NCBI GenBank assembly: GCA_003250235.1
Contig: QKGY01000044.1
Span: 1 to 16,316, forward strand
DNA: 16,316 nucleotides
Direction: 5' to 3'
From: Desulfuromonadaceae bacterium
GTDB taxonomy: Bacteria; Desulfobacterota; Desulfuromonadia; Desulfuromonadales; SZUA-540
Positions 14,701-16,316 of this stretch are shown here, in pieces (the stretch's first letter is position 1; every line of letters starts with the position of its first letter). Position numbers and translations under genes: made by a program. The notes beneath the pieces are model-generated. The model made no database searches. It saw only the letters and a program-made list of their open reading frames with translations, and was not told where the DNA came from.

Positions 14701-14981
14701 ACATAGACGAAGGAGTAGCCGAAATCGGAAAACCCTCGGACGGCTTTGACCCGAGGGGCTCCGAGCATGGCAGTCACAATCGGATAGGTGACCTGGTCTT
14801 CGATAATATTCGGACTTTGATCCCAGCGCGAATAGACGATGACCTGCGTTTCGCTCAGATCCGGAATGGCGTCCAGGGAGATATGTTTCAGGGACCACCA
14901 GCCCCAGAGGCAGGAGACCGCGACAAGAATGAAGATGATCGGCTTGTTTTTAACCGAGAAGTCGATGATGCGATCGATCAT
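11706..14981 (-). CDS. cusA: CusA-type Cu(I)/Ag(I) efflux RND transporter
   Basis: The protein has 1091 residues, slightly longer than E. coli CusA (1047). It is the inner-membrane proton-driven pump of a tripartite efflux system. An N-terminal membrane helix is followed by a porter domain, helices, a second porter domain and helices. The proton-relay residues are D404 (GAMVDAAIVVVE), E976 (GVDAETGVF) and K1020 (IRPKFMTV). The three methionines that bind Cu(I)/Ag(I) in CusA are present in matching contexts: M587 (FFMPTT), M637 (PLSMLET) and M709 (ARIDMLTTGI). These favour monovalent copper or silver over the zinc/cobalt CzcA type. ATG 14981 has a modest AAGGGA upstream. A 137-bp gap separates it from the adaptor gene, long for an operon. 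The outer-membrane channel gene is not in view. Confidence 0.96.
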   Translation of the reverse strand: MIDRIIDFSVKNKPIIFILVAVSCLWGWWSLKHISLDAIPDLSETQVIVYSRWDQSPNIIEDQVTYPIVTAMLGAPRVKAVRGFSDFGYSFVYVIFEDDVDIYWARSRTLEYLSTVISQLPDGVQTELGPDATGLGWVFQYALVDETGAHSLAELRSLQDWYLRYYLKALPGVAEVATVGGFVQQYQVNVDPNRLQAYDIPLSKVIEAVQAGNKEVGGRLIEFGGTEYMVRGRGYAKSVDDFKDIALSATEDGTPICIKDIGQVVLGPDTRRGIADLDGDGDVVSGIVVMRQGQNALTVIDQVKKRIRELSVGLPAGVKIVPIYDRSELIRRAIDTLKGTLLEILAIVSVIIFIFLWHPPSSVIPIITIPVAVLISFVPFKEMGLTANIMSLGGIAIAIGAMVDAAIVVVEQTHKRLEEWQKGGDPRDVREVVVDAIKQVAAPSFFAMLVIAVSFLPVLTLEAAEGRLFKPLAYTKTLAMVVAAVLAITLDPALRVLLTNLRTFRFKPIWLSKTLSAVLIGKIRPEDKHPISRRLIRLYEPLAIWSLRHKRTVIGLALILLLATVPVFTRLGSEFMPPLDEGSLFFMPTTMPGISITEAQKLLQVTDRIIRQFPEVDRVLGKAGRADTSTDPAPLSMLETYVVLKPPSQWRKTDTWYSSWAPEWLKPVFRPISPDHLSREDLVRQLNDALRIPGLSNAWTMPIKARIDMLTTGIRTPVGIKIAGADLKEIEEIGTRIEEKLRSLGGTRSVFAERTSGGYFIDVKWKRDELARYGLSIAEAQQVVQNAIGGENITTTVEGRERYPVNVRYLPDFRTNFGALNRLLVSALDGKRQIALNQLATIETVSEPAMIRDEDGLLTGYVYIDIGDRDPGSYVREASALLEKTVQVPPGYSYFWTGQYDSMKRVREKLTLVIPLTLFLIFMLLYMNTKSLAKVSIVFMAVPFSAIGAIWLVYLLGYNMSIAVWVGLIALMGVDAETGVFMLLYLDLAYDKANREGRLNSLPELRQAILEGAVKRIRPKFMTVSTMAIGLIPIMWSTSTGSEIMKRIAAPMIGGIFTSFILELMVYPVIYEIWKWHFDLKKSVAAKAPIP

Positions 14982-15118
14982 TGCATTCCCTTTTCCTCGC
15001 CGTTGTGCGTGAGGGTGCGATCCGTTCCGGGAGCTTGGCGGGCGCGCGGCCCCGGCGCGTGATCAGCGGAAAAGACAGAGTTCATCCAACAAGGCGCCTT
15101 CGCGGCTTCTTTGCCTTA

Positions 15119-16316
15119 CTATTTTTTCTCTTTCGCTCCCAGGTATTTCGACCCCGGGAAATTGTCCCAACCGTCCCAGGTCTCGCCGGGTTTTCTGTCC
15201 GCCCCGCTAGCCTCGGTTTTCCATTCGATCACCCCCGGAGCCGTAAACTTGTTCTTCTCGCCGGCCATGGCCGAGCGAGCGGGCGGGTGCGGCGAGATCC
15301 ACCGCGAATTATCGTCTTGCAGGTCTTTCGATTTCTTGGAAAGAACCTTGGGAACCGGTTCGGGGATCGCCTTCTCTACGGATTCGCTTTTTACTTCGGG
15401 ACGAACGGCAGGCCGTTTGTATTTTTTCGGTTCGTTCATAAACTTCAACATGCATTCCGAGGAGCAGAAATGGTAGGGCTCGCCATCGAGTTTCACGAAC
15501 CACCCGGCATATTCGGACTTGAGTTCGTTGACGGGCATGCCGCAGACGGGATCCTTCGTTTGATCCGGAGCCTTGTTTGCGGCCGTTTCCGCGCGATCCG
15601 CAAAGCGGTTGGTGTCCGCCAGGAAGTTCATTTTGCATGTGGGACTGCAGAAATAATAATTTTTGCCTTTCTCCTGAACGCTCAACCCGGACTCCGTCGC
15701 CGTTTTCGTTGCCACGGTCTTGCCGCAGACCGGGTCCTGCGCGGTCGCCGCCGCCGAGTTGGCCGCGGCGGTTTTCATGCGGCTTTCGGAGTCGATCAGG
15801 AAGTTGCCCGATACGACAACCTGGTCGCCGGGTTCCAACCCTTCGGTAATCTCGACCCATTGCCCCAGTTTCCAGCCTGTTTCAACGTCTCTGGGCGCCA
15901 GGACCCCTTCGCCGATATCGACGTACACGACGGATTTCAAACCCGAGTCGATAATGGCATCGGTACTGACATACAGAGAATGGGGGAGGGTGATGGGGAT
16001 TTCGATGTCGACGAACATGTCCGGTCGAAGGTCGTAGTGTCGGTTGTCGACGTCGAGACGAACCTTCAGGGTTTTCGATATGGGGTCGAACAGGGGCAGA
16101 ACCTTGCTCACCTTGGCGTCGAAGGTCTTGCCCATCTGGGCGTGTTTGATTTTAACCGTCATGCCGGGCTTGAGATAACGGGCTTCGTCTTCATAAACAT
16201 CCGTATAGACCCATACCTTGCGGATATCGGCAATCGTGTAAAATTCCTCCGCCGCCTTGAACCACTGGTTGCGGGTAACGTTCCGATTCAGGATAAACCC
16301 CTCGGACGGGGATCTG
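15119..16316 (-). CDS. cusB: CusB-type periplasmic adaptor with two C-terminal YHS domains (5' end beyond window)
   Basis: The right edge cuts the gene; 398 residues are visible. The first visible part (SPSEGFILNRNVTRNQWF, then TIADIRKVWVYTDVYEDEA) is the lipoyl/beta-barrel core of RND adaptors, so the methionine at 16162 is internal. After the membrane-proximal domain comes DPVCGK with YYFCSPTC (15736-15596), and then DPVCGM with YHFCSSEC (15553-15413). Both are YHS-type metal-binding modules. A charged, proline-rich tail of about 95 residues ends the protein. The adaptor should link the CusA pump to the outer-membrane channel and may pass Cu(I) to it. Two YHS modules plus a tail at the C-terminus are unusual compared with E. 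coli CusB. It lies directly upstream of cusA on the same strand. Confidence 0.93.
   Translation of the reverse strand, partial: RSPSEGFILNRNVTRNQWFKAAEEFYTIADIRKVWVYTDVYEDEARYLKPGMTVKIKHAQMGKTFDAKVSKVLPLFDPISKTLKVRLDVDNRHYDLRPDMFVDIEIPITLPHSLYVSTDAIIDSGLKSVVYVDIGEGVLAPRDVETGWKLGQWVEITEGLEPGDQVVVSGNFLIDSESRMKTAAANSAAATAQDPVCGKTVATKTATESGLSVQEKGKNYYFCSPTCKMNFLADTNRFADRAETAANKAPDQTKDPVCGMPVNELKSEYAGWFVKLDGEPYHFCSSECMLKFMNEPKKYKRPAVRPEVKSESVEKAIPEPVPKVLSKKSKDLQDDNSRWISPHPPARSAMAGEKNKFTAPGVIEWKTEASGADRKPGETWDGWDNFPGSKYLGAKEKK

Noticed and set aside
15043..15059. GC-rich dyad CGCGC/GCGCG between the adaptor gene and cusA
   Set aside because: The stem is only 5 bp in a GC-rich stretch and has no T run, so it is not distinguishable from chance.
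16160..16162. ATG at 16162 as the start of the CusB-like gene
   Set aside because: The frame continues upstream to the window edge with typical adaptor sequence, so this methionine is internal.
1..16316. CRISPR arrays, tRNA or rRNA genes, transposases, prophage or plasmid functions
   Set aside because: No regularly spaced repeats, RNA-gene consensus or mobile-element protein motifs were seen on either strand by reading.

Overview
The window (about 60% GC) looks like chromosome from a Desulfuromonadia/Geobacter-type deltaproteobacterium. This rests on the mix of genes: a heme-biosynthesis cluster with a neighbouring DnaJ-like gene, a half-size siroheme sulfite reductase of the P590 type, a radical SAM/SPASM protein of the AhbD type beside hemE, and a CusA-type copper pump. 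No species can be named from the sequence alone.

Layout. The left edge (1-42, minus) holds the first 14 codons of a quinone-oxidoreductase/MDR-type gene. It is divergent from a small sulfite reductase gene (345-1019, plus) that ends in a strong terminator. Facing that gene is a two-component pair on the minus strand: a sensor kinase (2722-1766) and an OmpR-type regulator (1766-1035) whose last codons lie inside the terminator. Next, on plus, is a nitronate monooxygenase/FabK-like flavoprotein (2868-3968) with its own terminator.

The heme region follows. A plus-strand operon contains an AhbD-like radical SAM gene (4144-5235), hemE (5338-6366), hemH (6432-7412) and a small CxxC protein (7409-7591). 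A 73-bp palindromic element separates the first two genes and a 12-bp-stem hairpin separates hemE from hemH. A bidirectional terminator closes the operon against a convergent DnaJ/CbpA-like gene (8568-7678). From the intergenic region behind that gene, hemG/hemY (8859-10268) is transcribed to the right, followed 30 nt later by a multi-spanning membrane protein (10299-11231). hemE makes coproporphyrinogen III, hemG oxidises protoporphyrinogen IX and hemH inserts iron. The intermediate step, coproporphyrinogen III to protoporphyrinogen IX, has no classical hemN or hemF gene here.

The right third is a minus-strand copper/silver efflux operon: a CusB-like adaptor running off the right edge (16316-15119) with two C-terminal YHS metal-binding domains, a CusA-type RND pump (14981-11706) with the three copper-binding methionines, and a small lipoprotein (11647-11324).

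The most unusual observation is the membrane protein after hemG. It carries two transmembrane aspartates followed by a PALP motif in the order and spacing of presenilin/signal-peptide-peptidase intramembrane proteases. It also appears to start at a non-canonical ATT codon. No rRNA, tRNA, CRISPR array, transposase or phage gene was seen.
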